39,984 nt of DNA from a virus. The notes under the pieces are model-generated. The model did no database searches. It was not told where the DNA came from and saw nothing but the letters and a program-made list of their open reading frames with translations. The stretch's first letter is position 1. Each line of letters starts with the position of its first letter. Positions 29,214-37,680 of this stretch are shown here, piece after piece. The translations under genes and the position numbers were made by a program. Where the stretch lies: positions 1 to 39,984 of IMG/VR virus record IMGVR_UViG_3300033148_001711. One strand, given 5' to 3'.

Positions 29214-29457
29214 ACTCTACGCGACGGGTATAGGGACGGCTGTGGCAATTATAGGAGCAGTTACGCTTATGGCTAAAGACTGCGGGAATAAGATCAATAA
29301 GATGTATGGTCGCTTTGATTCTCACAAGAGGCTCATGGAAAGCAACTTCGTTAGTGACAAGGTCTGCAAGATTATAAACGAGCAGATGAGAGAGGACATC
29401 CTTGAGATTAAGTCGGATGTTAAGGAGTTGTTGAAGAGAGACAAGGGCAAGGTGTGA
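29200..29457 (+). CDS. Membrane-anchored coiled-coil protein, 85 aa
   Basis: Behind GAGGAGGAAG. An N-terminal hydrophobic helix at about residues 7-25 (ATGIGTAVAIIGAVTLMA) is followed by a basic stretch and a C-terminal coiled coil (EDILEIKSDVKELLKRDKGK). This layout is found in small phage holin-like and inner-spanin-like proteins. The cluster of membrane proteins here supports a lysis role, though no endolysin is visible. Confidence 0.65.
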   Translation: MSSVELYATGIGTAVAIIGAVTLMAKDCGNKINKMYGRFDSHKRLMESNFVSDKVCKIINEQMREDILEIKSDVKELLKRDKGKV

Positions 29458-29615
29458 GCGAGCATAGCTTGAAGATAGACGTTCAGGAGGTTGCTCACTG
29501 TATCAAGAGAATACATATAGAGCTTAACCTGATTGACCATATATTTCAGCAATCCTTAATGGAGGAGAGCAATGCCGAAACCAACGGAGAAGGACAAGAA
29601 GGAAAAGAAAACTAA
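29454..29615 (+). CDS. Possible small protein with GTG start, 53 aa
   Basis: The GTG at 29454 overlaps the previous stop (GTGTGA). The frame codes a helix (VQEVAHCIKRIHIELNLIDH) and a Glu/Gly/Asn-rich tail. The tail overlaps the next gene by 44 bases, and the ribosome site (AAGG) is weak. Real translation would depend on coupling. Confidence 0.4.
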   Translation: MSEHSLKIDVQEVAHCIKRIHIELNLIDHIFQQSLMEESNAETNGEGQEGKEN

Positions 29616-29757
29616 GCATGTCAGTAAGGGCAAGGTCATGTTTGGTAACGTAGAAGAAGAAGTTGACATTGAAGTAGAAACAACACCCAACTCTAACGGC
29701 GGGTATGATACTGTGGTTTCATTACCAACGTGTCCTATAACGGCTGTTAAAAACTAA
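29572..29757 (+). CDS. Small hypothetical protein, 61 aa
   Basis: Good ribosome site GGAGGAG. Lys-rich first 20 residues, then a beta hairpin (GKVMFGNVEEEVDIEVETTP) and a short C-terminal strand (YDTVVSLPTCPITAV). No family recognised. Confidence 0.65.
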   Translation: MPKPTEKDKKEKKTKHVSKGKVMFGNVEEEVDIEVETTPNSNGGYDTVVSLPTCPITAVKN

Positions 29758-29768
29758 GGAGGAGTACA

Positions 29769-30170
29769 ATGGCTTCGGGCATATATAATCGGTATAAAGC
29801 AAATCTCATGAACGGGGTTGTTGACTCCGTGAATGACACAATCAACGTAGCGCTGTATGACAACAGCCATTCCTTTACGGATACTGATACAGACTACACC
29901 ACAACCAATGAGCTAGCAACTACTGGTGGTTATACTCAGGGTGGACAAGCCTTGGCTAGTAAATCTGTAACGGAAGCAGCAACGACTTACTTCGATGCAG
30001 ATGATGCTAGCTGGACTTCAGCAACGTTCACGGCATACCATTGTGTTATCTACGATTCAACTGCGACGAATGACCTTATTTGTAGCATTGACTTCGGTGG
30101 AGCACAGACAGTAACATCTGGGACATTCACAATCCAGTGGCATGCAAATGGAATAATCTCATTAGCATAA
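29769..30170 (+). CDS. Conserved phage virion protein, 133 aa
   Basis: Begins MASGIYNRYKANLMNG and contains the pattern VALYDNSHSF, then GGYTQGGQALASKSVT, then DADDASWTSATFTAYHCVIY and a closing strand FTIQWHANGIISLA. I recognise this as a common small structural protein of many phages and prophages, beta-rich and of unassigned role, usually near tail or adhesin genes. Start behind AGGAGGA. Confidence 0.8.
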   Translation: MASGIYNRYKANLMNGVVDSVNDTINVALYDNSHSFTDTDTDYTTTNELATTGGYTQGGQALASKSVTEAATTYFDADDASWTSATFTAYHCVIYDSTATNDLICSIDFGGAQTVTSGTFTIQWHANGIISLA

Positions 30171-30180
30171 GGAGACTAAA

Positions 30181-30645
30181 ATGAGTGAAGCCACTTTACA
30201 GATCATAGCGATTCTTAAAGTCCTGCTCGTAGCAGGGTTTGCAGCTCTCTATGGATATGGTGGGATGAGCGGCAAATGGAAACGGCGATTTATCGCCCCG
30301 GTACTTCTTGGTGCCGGTATAGCGGGGTTTACATTATGGACGGATACCTTCAATGCGTGGTCCTTACTTTGTGTGCCGCTGTTATTTGGGGCCTTGAGTC
30401 TCGGATACGGGGCAAGCACCACCGCGGAAAAGATTAAAAAACGAACAATAGCAGGAGCTGCGGCAGCAATATGCTTCACCCCATTATTCTGGGTGACAGG
30501 CGCGTGGTCTCTACTATTTTTACATATAATGGTTTGTACGGCGACATCAGTTGTGGCAGGCGTATGGAACCAGACGTCCTCAGCAAGGACGGAAGAGACA
30601 CTGATTGGAGCGATGTACGCTTTGATACCAATGTTGACAATATAG
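30181..30645 (+). CDS. Multi-pass membrane protein, 154 aa
   Basis: Four to five hydrophobic helices are visible: residues 5-25, 37-53, 58-77, 90-107 and 108-127. Short basic loops (KWKRR, KIKKR) place those loops inside. No named family. Possibly a holin-like or superinfection-exclusion membrane protein. Behind AAGGAG. Confidence 0.65.
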   Translation: MSEATLQIIAILKVLLVAGFAALYGYGGMSGKWKRRFIAPVLLGAGIAGFTLWTDTFNAWSLLCVPLLFGALSLGYGASTTAEKIKKRTIAGAAAAICFTPLFWVTGAWSLLFLHIMVCTATSVVAGVWNQTSSARTEETLIGAMYALIPMLTI

Positions 30646-30653
30646 GAGGACTT

Positions 30654-30842
30654 ATGAGAAACAAAGGAGAAGTTGTAATAGGAGTCATCGTAACAGCGGC
30701 TCTGATATCATCGCTGGCAACACTAGGATTGTATAAAACTAAGGAAAACGGAGTACTAAAAAATAACGGCAAGAAGATTTTGTGTAAGATGCAGAACAAG
30801 GGCGAAGACTTTTGTAATGCAGAATACCCGAATCCTGCCTAG
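30654..30842 (+). CDS. Small membrane protein, 62 aa
   Basis: Start at 30654 behind AGGAGGA. One N-terminal transmembrane helix (EVVIGVIVTAALISSLATLG), then a Lys-rich exported or cytosolic part with two cysteines. Possibly part of the lysis or membrane set. Confidence 0.65.
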   Translation: MRNKGEVVIGVIVTAALISSLATLGLYKTKENGVLKNNGKKILCKMQNKGEDFCNAEYPNPA

Positions 30843-30852
30843 GGGAGAACAT

Positions 30853-31215
30853 ATGAGAAAATTGATTTTTGTATTACTAATCGCTTGTGTAGCTTTTGTA
30901 GGATGCCAAGCAAAAGAAGCAGAAGCAAGTCGTGGACATAGGGGAGACCCGTGTGAATCATTCTTAAGCTCTGTGCTTAACGAGTGTGGACAACATCCGC
31001 AAGCGGAAGAGAAGTTAGAAGCTGGCGTCGGAGTTGATATTCTTCTTTGGGAGAATGATAAACTTGTCGTTGACCAAGAGAACAGACTGAACCTGAATGA
31101 TGGAGCGATTGACGAAGGTGACTGGTCTACATACACAGTATTCAAACCAAAAATGGAAAAGGGTCTCTTACAGACTATCGGCGACTTCTTCTCCGGGTTA
31201 TTTAATAAGGAATAA
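30853..31215 (+). CDS. Lipoprotein, 120 aa
   Basis: Start at 30853 behind GGGGAG. A classic type II signal MRKLIFVLLIACVAFVGC places Cys18 as the lipidated residue. The mature part is polar, with two further cysteines, an acidic centre and an amphipathic C-terminal helix (LLQTIGDFFSGLFNKE). Candidate outer-membrane lysis factor or exclusion protein; unrecognised family. Confidence 0.7.
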   Translation: MRKLIFVLLIACVAFVGCQAKEAEASRGHRGDPCESFLSSVLNECGQHPQAEEKLEAGVGVDILLWENDKLVVDQENRLNLNDGAIDEGDWSTYTVFKPKMEKGLLQTIGDFFSGLFNKE

Positions 31216-31218
31216 ATT

Positions 31219-31914
31219 ATGGCTATCGTATGGACGAAGTATTGGGGACCATCTGACGACGGAACAGTTCTGAAAGGGATTGATCTTCGGAACATTCAGG
31301 ATGACATCAACACGACCGGACTGGCCGACGCTGATGCTATCCAGGGCGTTCCTGTAGATGAACCTACTCCGGCCGACGATGGTAAAGCACTTATTTATAA
31401 CGACTCTATACCTGCGTTTGAATATGGTAACTTGAGTGGTATTCCATCTGGTTTCGGACCATCTCCGTGGCCCACAGACACAGCCCCTGCGGGCTGGTTG
31501 TTGTGCTATGGACAGGAGGTCTCACGGGTAACGTACTCTTCTCTCTTCGCTGTAATTGGAACTGATTTCGGCGTGGGAGATGGGTCAACGACGTTTAACA
31601 TGCCTGACTATCGTGGACGAACTCCTTTTGGTAAGGACAATATGGGCGGAGTATCAGCTGATATTATAACCGATCCAGAGGCGGACACGATTGGCGGTGT
31701 ATTTGGTGATGAGGAGCATACGTTAACAATAGCGGAAACTCCTGCACATAGTCATGACTCTAAATGGTATTCTGGGTCTGCTACGTCAGCACCTTCTTCT
31801 GGAGGTGATATAGAAACGGCTGGTACAGTAGAGGCAACAACATCTATTGGAGGAGGCGATCCTCACAACAACTTGCCGCCAGGTATAACGTCTAATTGGA
31901 TAATGAAAACATAG
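31219..31914 (+). CDS. Tail collar-domain fibre protein
   Basis: 231 aa. Residues 1-30 (MAIVWTKYWGPSDDGTVLKG then IDLRNIQDD) are shared with the glycine-rich protein at 35660 and probably anchor both to the tail. Residues about 78-145 are a phage tail collar domain: AGWLLCYGQEVSRVTYSSLF, then GTDFGVGDGSTTFNMPDYRG and GKDNMGG. The C-terminus (TPAHSHDSKW, DPHNNLPPG) is the usual His-containing receptor-tip ending. Short tail fibre / receptor-binding role likely. Confidence 0.85.
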   Translation: MAIVWTKYWGPSDDGTVLKGIDLRNIQDDINTTGLADADAIQGVPVDEPTPADDGKALIYNDSIPAFEYGNLSGIPSGFGPSPWPTDTAPAGWLLCYGQEVSRVTYSSLFAVIGTDFGVGDGSTTFNMPDYRGRTPFGKDNMGGVSADIITDPEADTIGGVFGDEEHTLTIAETPAHSHDSKWYSGSATSAPSSGGDIETAGTVEATTSIGGGDPHNNLPPGITSNWIMKT

Positions 31915-31923
31915 GAGGAAATT

Positions 31924-32082
31924 ATGTTAAAAGGATATAAAACTTATATCATCGCAATCGTTGGTGTTCTTGTGAACGGCGCTATTGCAATGGGATACAT
32001 CCCAGTTGAATACTTAGCAACCATCAACAGCGTTCTTGGTTTCTTAGGTTTAGGAACATTGAGAGCTGGAGTTAAAAAATAA
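31924..32082 (+). CDS. Holin-like small membrane protein, 52 aa
   Basis: Begins MLKGYKTYIIAIVGVLVNGA and has two hydrophobic segments separated by a short YIPVEY turn, ending in a basic tail (RAGVKK). This is the common small phage protein that starts MLKGYKTY and is often annotated as holin-like. Its stop shares a base with the next ATG. It is the best holin candidate here, though no endolysin is adjacent. Confidence 0.7.
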   Translation: MLKGYKTYIIAIVGVLVNGAIAMGYIPVEYLATINSVLGFLGLGTLRAGVKK

Positions 32083-32303
32083 TGGCAGTCGGACAGATCG
32101 CTAATGCAATCACGGAAGGCTTCAAACTCATACGACACATACGAGAGACGTCTGCACTCCGTAAGATGCGTAAGGCGATTGAATTCGGCGAAAAGTATAT
32201 TCAAGTCAATGAGAAAGAAGGTGGGTATGACTATCTCAACGACGAGCAACAGAAAAAGAAGTTGAAGTTTTATCAACGAAAGTTTTTCAAGTATAATAAT
32301 TAA
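32082..32303 (+). CDS. Small basic helical protein, 73 aa
   Basis: Partner of the holin-like gene (TAATG overlap). Basic helices (FKLIRHIRETSALRKMRKAI) and an acidic-basic C-terminus. Proteins of this appearance often follow small holin-like genes in phages. No known activity. Confidence 0.65.
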   Translation: MAVGQIANAITEGFKLIRHIRETSALRKMRKAIEFGEKYIQVNEKEGGYDYLNDEQQKKKLKFYQRKFFKYNN

Positions 32304-32310
32304 GCTATGG

Positions 32311-32384
32311 GTGGCGCAAGACAAGGATAAACATACCAAAAACAAGCCCTAGGGCATTGCCTAAACGTCTTGTACTTGCGTCAC
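32311..32384 (+). other. Structured intergenic element
   Basis: GTGGCGCAAGACAAG (32311-32325) pairs imperfectly with CTTGTACTTGCGTCAC (32369-32384), closing a loop that holds the palindrome GCCCTAGGGC (32345-32354). The 99-base gap has no gene. It may separate the fibre transcript from the adaptor/nozzle genes. Confidence 0.5.
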
Positions 32385-32402
32385 TCTTAAAAGGAGATAG
32401 AT

Positions 32403-33581
32403 ATGGGAGTCATCAAAGGAACATCAGTGATTGTGGGAGTCATCCCGTTCACGGAGCTGTATGAAAGATTACTGAACCTTGGGCGCATTGACTCTCCAAA
32501 CAACGAAGATTACGCTAAAGGAATCATCAACGACTCTTACACCCGTACGTTACCGCGCGTTGAGGATTGGAATGCAATCATAGCGAGAAGCAGCCTTACT
32601 ACAGTAGATACATACAAGACCGGAACTGTTGCAGCCACTGTCGGCTCTACCACTATTACAGGAACGAGCACGGTGTGGACGACTGACATGATATCCTCTC
32701 AGGGATACAAGATAAAGATTAACGGGAACCGTGACCTATACAGATTTGATTATGTGTCGGCTACATCGGCGACTATTACGCCAGCGTTATCAGGGCCGAA
32801 CGACATTACATCAGCAAACTTTCAGGTGTATAAAGACGAGTACGACGTACAGCCAGACTTTGACAGGTTCCTGAAGAACGGATCACTGTATGTGTATTCC
32901 GATGGACGAATTCAGGACGTTATTAAGGAAGTTCCACGGGACATGTTCCAAGAGGAATCAGTTGCAAGCAGACAGGACCCCGTGCGTCGTATCATTCAGA
33001 CTAGGGTAAACCCTGTGACAGGCAGGAAGATGATTCAGATCAATCCGTGGCCGAATAGCGTCTACAATTACTCTTATGAATACACTAAGAAACTTTCCCC
33101 CATGAGCGAGTATCGCACCGGTACAGTAACCGTAACAAATGCGTCAGCCACTGTTACCGGTGCGGATACCTTCTTCTCGGCTAATACGGCAGTAGGTGCT
33201 TACTTCCGAGTGGACGGTAACGGAATAGCAGACTCTTCCATCTGGTATAAGATTGCTAGCGTAGACAGTGATACACAGCTAACATTGGAAGTTGTTTATG
33301 GGGATGCAAGCGAAGCTGCTCTTGACTATACTGTGTCAGAGGCTCCAGATCAGTTCCCTACAGAGTTCCACGAATTCATTTTGTATGATGGGCTAGTGGT
33401 AGTTGTCGGGGAGCAAGGAGACCCATCTGGTGTAAGCTTTGTAGCTAGACGGGACGAGATATTGACTAATCTTAAACTGAACTACAAGTCTCGCAGGACT
33501 AACACTCAATATAGAGTAGGCGATGACGGCATCCGAAGTGGACGATACTCGCGAGATGACGACGTAAGCTATAGGAGATAG
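32403..33581 (+). CDS. Head-tail adaptor/tail protein with inserted beta domains
   Basis: 392 aa. The N-terminal 70 residues and C-terminal 70 residues form one mixed domain (FTELYERLLNLGRID; FPTEFHEFILYDGLVVVVG). Two beta inserts begin YKTGTVAATVGSTTITGTST (about 71-145) and YRTGTVTVTNASATVTGADT (about 238-315). The same insert occurs in the next gene. Position before the nozzle-like gene and the outer-domain pattern suggest a P22 gp4/gp10- or T7 gp11-type adaptor. Confidence 0.65.
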   Translation: MGVIKGTSVIVGVIPFTELYERLLNLGRIDSPNNEDYAKGIINDSYTRTLPRVEDWNAIIARSSLTTVDTYKTGTVAATVGSTTITGTSTVWTTDMISSQGYKIKINGNRDLYRFDYVSATSATITPALSGPNDITSANFQVYKDEYDVQPDFDRFLKNGSLYVYSDGRIQDVIKEVPRDMFQEESVASRQDPVRRIIQTRVNPVTGRKMIQINPWPNSVYNYSYEYTKKLSPMSEYRTGTVTVTNASATVTGADTFFSANTAVGAYFRVDGNGIADSSIWYKIASVDSDTQLTLEVVYGDASEAALDYTVSEAPDQFPTEFHEFILYDGLVVVVGEQGDPSGVSFVARRDEILTNLKLNYKSRRTNTQYRVGDDGIRSGRYSRDDDVSYRR

Positions 33582-33582
33582 T

Positions 33583-35412
33583 ATGGCTATAGGACCAACA
33601 ACAAATATAGGTACAGTAAACTTAACCGATCTTGGTGGGTTTGGGTGTAACTACGACGAGGATCCGACTTCCTTACAGAAGTCTGAGTGCCCAAACTCTA
33701 TCGACATAGAGTTCGATGAGACGGTAATACGTAAGCGTCGTGGATACAATAGCATAACGGAGACCACTGGTGCGAGTGATCATGGCTATGCTCTGTACAA
33801 TTTTGGTAATGACTCTGGTGTACAGAAGCTCATGGCTCACCAGGGTAACGCTGTGTACACGCTGGACAATCTAACACAAGATGGTGCGCAGACTGTCATA
33901 CGATCGGACGTGCCACGGAACCAGTCGTATTTCGCAGGTGTGGCTGGGTATGTTATCCATACATTCAGAAACCACACTCCGGAGTATTATTGGGACGGTG
34001 ATGCAGCGACCATGTCTCTGTTGAGCGCCAGTGCTCCTGGGTTTACGCATTGTGTAGAGGTCGCTGGGTATATCTTAGGAGCGAACATTGTAGGAGAACC
34101 ACTCCGCATTTACTACGAAGACACGAATACGATGATCGGTGGGACATACACGGAATACTTTACTCTATCAGGTGGGCGTGATGACGAGATTACAGGGTTC
34201 TTTATCCACAATGGTAAGACATATTGCACGACTACAAGCGCTATCTTCCGTATCAGTTTTGTAGGGGGTGTTACGGTATGGGAGTTCCAGAAGGTTGTGG
34301 ATACGACTGGAGCCGTAACGAGGACGGCAAAGGTTGTATCAACTGATGCATTGGGAGAGGTCTGCATATTCCTAGGATATGATCTGAATGTGTATATGTT
34401 CAACGATAACAATGCAAGGATAATTTCCGACAAGTACCGAAAGCCTAACAATGACACACCGATAGCTCTAGCGTATATAGACAGAGGAAAGATCGAGAAC
34501 TGTCACGCTGAGTATGACGTTATAGGAAGAGCGTACAGACTATTTATTACCAAGAAGGGCGACGACGATAACAACTATTGTATGAACATCGACGTACGTA
34601 GCTTCAGTTATTACCCGTTCCAGAACATGTCGTTTGGTGCAGCTACAATCGCTCAGGACGGTGTCGGTAGGCTGTTCTTAGTAGGCGCTGACTTTGCAGG
34701 GATAATACACAAGATGTTCATTGATGTGAACTCCGATGACGGGGTAGTTATTGTAGAAAACTATGAGGCTCCGCCGCTATACAAAATGATCGAGAGGTAC
34801 AAGAAGGTCGAGACTATAGACCTCCACTTCTCTCCGGTCGGTAAATACAAATTGAACTTTTCGGACCGAACTGACTTTGATAAGACGTGGAGAGCACGTA
34901 CTACGATACCTATGTATAACACGCGTGATAGATACCTAGGAGAAAACTTTGTGCTAGCGACAACTGGCGTGCTTGGCAGTGATGTGTCCGTACTCGGGCC
35001 TCACGTTAACATACCTGTTACAAACAATACCTACAGATTCCGACTTAATACTAATGGTACGACGGGAGATATTTGCAGATATAGGACGGGAACGGTAGAC
35101 GGTGCTGGTGGGGGTACTACCTTAACTGGTACTTCCACAGTATGGACGTCAGACATGACGGCCGAGAATGGGTGGAAGATATGGGTAGAAGACGGCGAAC
35201 ACAAAAATTATGTGTATACTTTCACGTACGTCTCCGCAACATCTGCGACTGTCAGTACTATGACGGGTACATCACCAGCGGACGACTTTACCGGCGCGAG
35301 CTACGAGGTATACAAGACTGGCGATGCCAGTTGTGCAAAGCGATGGGAGATGTTAAGAATAGATTACAACGTAAAACCATTAAGCGTAGGCAAGGGGACT
35401 AAGATAAGATAA
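33583..35412 (+). CDS. Tail nozzle-like protein
   Basis: 609 aa. The opening, TVNLTDLGGFGCNYDEDPTS then CPNSIDIEFDETVIRKRRGY, follows the podovirus tail-nozzle layout, where a list-like strand region binds the adaptor and a beta-propeller-like body follows. The body (about 60-440) is all beta. A GTSTVWT-type insert sits near 500-580, related to those in the adaptor gene. It likely forms the tip of the short tail. Assignment by pattern and position. Confidence 0.65.
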   Translation: MAIGPTTNIGTVNLTDLGGFGCNYDEDPTSLQKSECPNSIDIEFDETVIRKRRGYNSITETTGASDHGYALYNFGNDSGVQKLMAHQGNAVYTLDNLTQDGAQTVIRSDVPRNQSYFAGVAGYVIHTFRNHTPEYYWDGDAATMSLLSASAPGFTHCVEVAGYILGANIVGEPLRIYYEDTNTMIGGTYTEYFTLSGGRDDEITGFFIHNGKTYCTTTSAIFRISFVGGVTVWEFQKVVDTTGAVTRTAKVVSTDALGEVCIFLGYDLNVYMFNDNNARIISDKYRKPNNDTPIALAYIDRGKIENCHAEYDVIGRAYRLFITKKGDDDNNYCMNIDVRSFSYYPFQNMSFGAATIAQDGVGRLFLVGADFAGIIHKMFIDVNSDDGVVIVENYEAPPLYKMIERYKKVETIDLHFSPVGKYKLNFSDRTDFDKTWRARTTIPMYNTRDRYLGENFVLATTGVLGSDVSVLGPHVNIPVTNNTYRFRLNTNGTTGDICRYRTGTVDGAGGGTTLTGTSTVWTSDMTAENGWKIWVEDGEHKNYVYTFTYVSATSATVSTMTGTSPADDFTGASYEVYKTGDASCAKRWEMLRIDYNVKPLSVGKGTKIR

Positions 35413-35651
35413 TGGCTAAAGTACAAGATTACGATATAACAAAAGAACAGATATCATTGCAAGACATGTTGTACGAAATTCGTTCCATTCTTAACAATGG
35501 TAACGTAGAGATTGACGTGACGAATGCGTCGTCTCCAGCATTTGACGCGCCTAACGAGACGAAGGTAGTTCTATCTGTCTTTGGAGCTCAGTACAGGCTC
35601 TATGTCAGTTACCTTGGTGACTGGTACTACACAACGATGACAAAACTATAG
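35412..35651 (+). CDS. Small virion-associated protein, 79 aa
   Basis: Starts on the last base of the nozzle gene stop. A helical N-terminus (ITKEQISLQDMLYEIRSILN) and a beta C-terminus (ETKVVLSVFGAQYRLYVSYL). No family recognised; probably a tail-associated small protein. Confidence 0.65.
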   Translation: MAKVQDYDITKEQISLQDMLYEIRSILNNGNVEIDVTNASSPAFDAPNETKVVLSVFGAQYRLYVSYLGDWYYTTMTKL

Positions 35652-35659
35652 GAGTAAAT

Positions 35660-36619
35660 ATGGCTATTGTATGGACAAAATACTGGCAGGGCGCCGACGA
35701 CGGCACGGTTCTCCAAGCCATAGACCTACGCAACATTCAAGATGATTTAGCCGATGTTGTTACTACAGACGATGTGCTGTCCATACCAAATCAAACGCAA
35801 GGGGACGTATTATATTATAACGGGTCTATCTGGACAAGACTACCCAACGGAACTGATGGACAGGCCTTGATAACAAAGGGTCTGGCAGCTAATCCTGAGT
35901 GGGGAGATCCTACTGCACTGAACATATCCGGACAGGCTACCGACAATTTACTTCAGTACGACGGGGCTGACTGGGTAGCTGTTACTCCGGGATCAGTAAG
36001 TTTAGGAACTCGTCAAGAGACATTCTATGCAAGTGGAACGTGGACTTGTCCTGATGGGATAACGACTGCGTATCTTACTCTTTTAGGCGGTGGTGGCGGT
36101 GGTGGTATAGGTGGGACTGGGTGGTCATCTGGTGGAGGTGGAGGTGGAGGAGCCATGGTAGACTATCCAGTGACAGTTGTTCCATCTACTGTATACACTG
36201 TAACTGTAGGAGCTGCTGGAGCCTCAGTCACTAGCGCTGGTCAAGCTGGTGGTGGAGCTGGAGGAGACTCTATCTTTGACCCAAGTGGTCTTAACATAAT
36301 AGGAGAAGGAGGCAATGGAGGTGGCTACGTTCTTAACACATCCATACCAGGAGCATCGGCTGGAGGCATTGGCGGTGGGTACATAGATGGGGTTAGAGAT
36401 ATGGGAATAGTAGGTCATACCGGTGGAACTGGTACTGTTAGCACTGCTCCGCCTGGAAGGGTTGGTGGGGGTAGTCTTTACGGTACTGGCGGAACTTACG
36501 GTGCTGGCGGGATTCACACTGGTGAAGATGGCACAGGCTATGGAGCTGGTGGAGGAGGAAGCCAGCAAACCAGATTGTCTGGAGCGGGTACTATTGGAAT
36601 AGCAATCGTTAAATGGTAA
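35660..36619 (+). CDS. Glycine-rich receptor-binding protein with shared anchor
   Basis: 319 aa. Residues 1-32 match the collar protein's start (MAIVWTKYW..., DDGTVL, IDLRNIQDDL). Residues 40-75 contain the fibre module GDVLYYNGSIWTRLPNG. From about 118 (TFYASGTWTCPDG) to the end it is a glycine-rich domain with GGGGGGGIGGTG-like clusters, like the tip protein at 22430. It probably shares a tail attachment site with the collar fibre and displays a polyglycine-type adhesin. Confidence 0.8.
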   Translation: MAIVWTKYWQGADDGTVLQAIDLRNIQDDLADVVTTDDVLSIPNQTQGDVLYYNGSIWTRLPNGTDGQALITKGLAANPEWGDPTALNISGQATDNLLQYDGADWVAVTPGSVSLGTRQETFYASGTWTCPDGITTAYLTLLGGGGGGGIGGTGWSSGGGGGGGAMVDYPVTVVPSTVYTVTVGAAGASVTSAGQAGGGAGGDSIFDPSGLNIIGEGGNGGGYVLNTSIPGASAGGIGGGYIDGVRDMGIVGHTGGTGTVSTAPPGRVGGGSLYGTGGTYGAGGIHTGEDGTGYGAGGGGSQQTRLSGAGTIGIAIVKW

Positions 36620-36628
36620 GGAGAGGAT

Positions 36629-37288
36629 ATGAAACCAAGTAAAGAGTTTACAATAAAAATACTTAGTAACGAGGATTTCGATAATCTTCCTTATCCTAAA
36701 GCTAAGGAGTCTCTCGGTATGTCCGTGATGGCTGAGAAGACCGCGTACATCCGACAGACCGGTGTTAAGGAAATGGATCAGGGAACTATCAGCCATGAGT
36801 TCGATGAGTTGATGCAGACCACGTCGCCACATGAGGAGAACGGGATACGATATAAAGCGTGGATACCGTGGTTGATCTCCATGGCAGGGGCCGCTTCAAG
36901 AACTTACGCTGTATATAGCGCTGGTAAAGGTGCGTACGATGCAGGTATGGCAAACACCAGAAAGAAACAAGCAGAGTCCGATCAGCGAAAACAGTGGGAT
37001 GCGATGAGATCGTCCTTCTCTAATGCAACCAACGCATTTGCGCCACAGCAGGGAGCAGGGACGGGAGCACCAACTCCACTTGGTCAGGAGGACTTCAACA
37101 CTAGCTTGTCTAATATGACCAAGAATGCTGGTCTTAGACAGAAGGGTGTCATGGACCAGTTCAGGGGACAGACTATGGAAGGAAACACTGCATTTAACAC
37201 TGCGTCTAGTAACGCAAGGACCAGTTCTGAATTAGAGCGTAGAAATTTCCTTGATGATCAACGTAAGCTAGGATCGACGTTTGCATAA
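36629..37288 (+). CDS. Probable ejection/virion protein with HExDEL-type N-terminal domain
   Basis: 219 aa. Residues 7-75 form a domain shared with the protein at 37643: IKILSNEDFDNLP, ...YIRQTG..., then GTISHEFDELMQTTSPHEEN then GIRYK. The HExxE pattern recalls part of a zincin site but lacks the second His, so catalysis is doubtful. The C-terminal part is helical and Ala/Gln-rich (RKKQAESDQRKQWDAMRSSF), as in internal virion proteins ejected with DNA. Confidence 0.6.
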   Translation: MKPSKEFTIKILSNEDFDNLPYPKAKESLGMSVMAEKTAYIRQTGVKEMDQGTISHEFDELMQTTSPHEENGIRYKAWIPWLISMAGAASRTYAVYSAGKGAYDAGMANTRKKQAESDQRKQWDAMRSSFSNATNAFAPQQGAGTGAPTPLGQEDFNTSLSNMTKNAGLRQKGVMDQFRGQTMEGNTAFNTASSNARTSSELERRNFLDDQRKLGSTFA

Positions 37289-37680
37289 TGAACAGAACGC
37301 AGACACAGTACTACCGAGACATGATGGCACGAGAGCGCGGGGTGCTGATAGTAAGAGAAGGTCATTTGTGTGGAGTAGTAACGTTCTTTATAGGGGATGA
37401 CGACGATAGATTTTTAAAGTATCACGTGCCATGGGAAGTTATTGATGATGACCCAATGGGAAAGACATTATACATTGATCAGTTCGTAGCGCATAAGAAA
37501 AATAGTATGGGCAAACATATTCATCAAGAGTTTGCCGATGGACTAAAGGAACTTAAGGATAAGTTCCCTAATATAACAACAGTTAAATGGGTACGAGTTG
37601 GAGCCCAATTCCGTAAACACGGTAAAATTGAAGGAGTAACCAATGGCAGGCGAATACACAGTAAAGATATTAGATTCTGA
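37288..37680 (+). CDS. GNAT-like acetyltransferase (possible)
   Basis: 130 aa. GNAT topology is suggested: strands RGVLIVREGHLCGVVTFFIG, then LYIDQFVAHKKNSMGKHIHQ (motif A-like, Gly-Lys in the acetyl-CoA loop, followed by helix EFADGLKELKDKF) and TVKWVRVGAQFRKHG. It is placed between two proteins with the same N-terminal domain and overlaps the second by 38 bases. GNAT-like folds occur in phage ejection modules; enzymatic activity is not assured. Confidence 0.55.
   Translation: MNRTQTQYYRDMMARERGVLIVREGHLCGVVTFFIGDDDDRFLKYHVPWEVIDDDPMGKTLYIDQFVAHKKNSMGKHIHQEFADGLKELKDKFPNITTVKWVRVGAQFRKHGKIEGVTNGRRIHSKDIRF

Noticed and set aside
36629-37288. Active zinc metallopeptidase call from HExxE
   Set aside because: The second His of HExxH is missing and no clear third ligand is placed, so only a domain similarity is reported.
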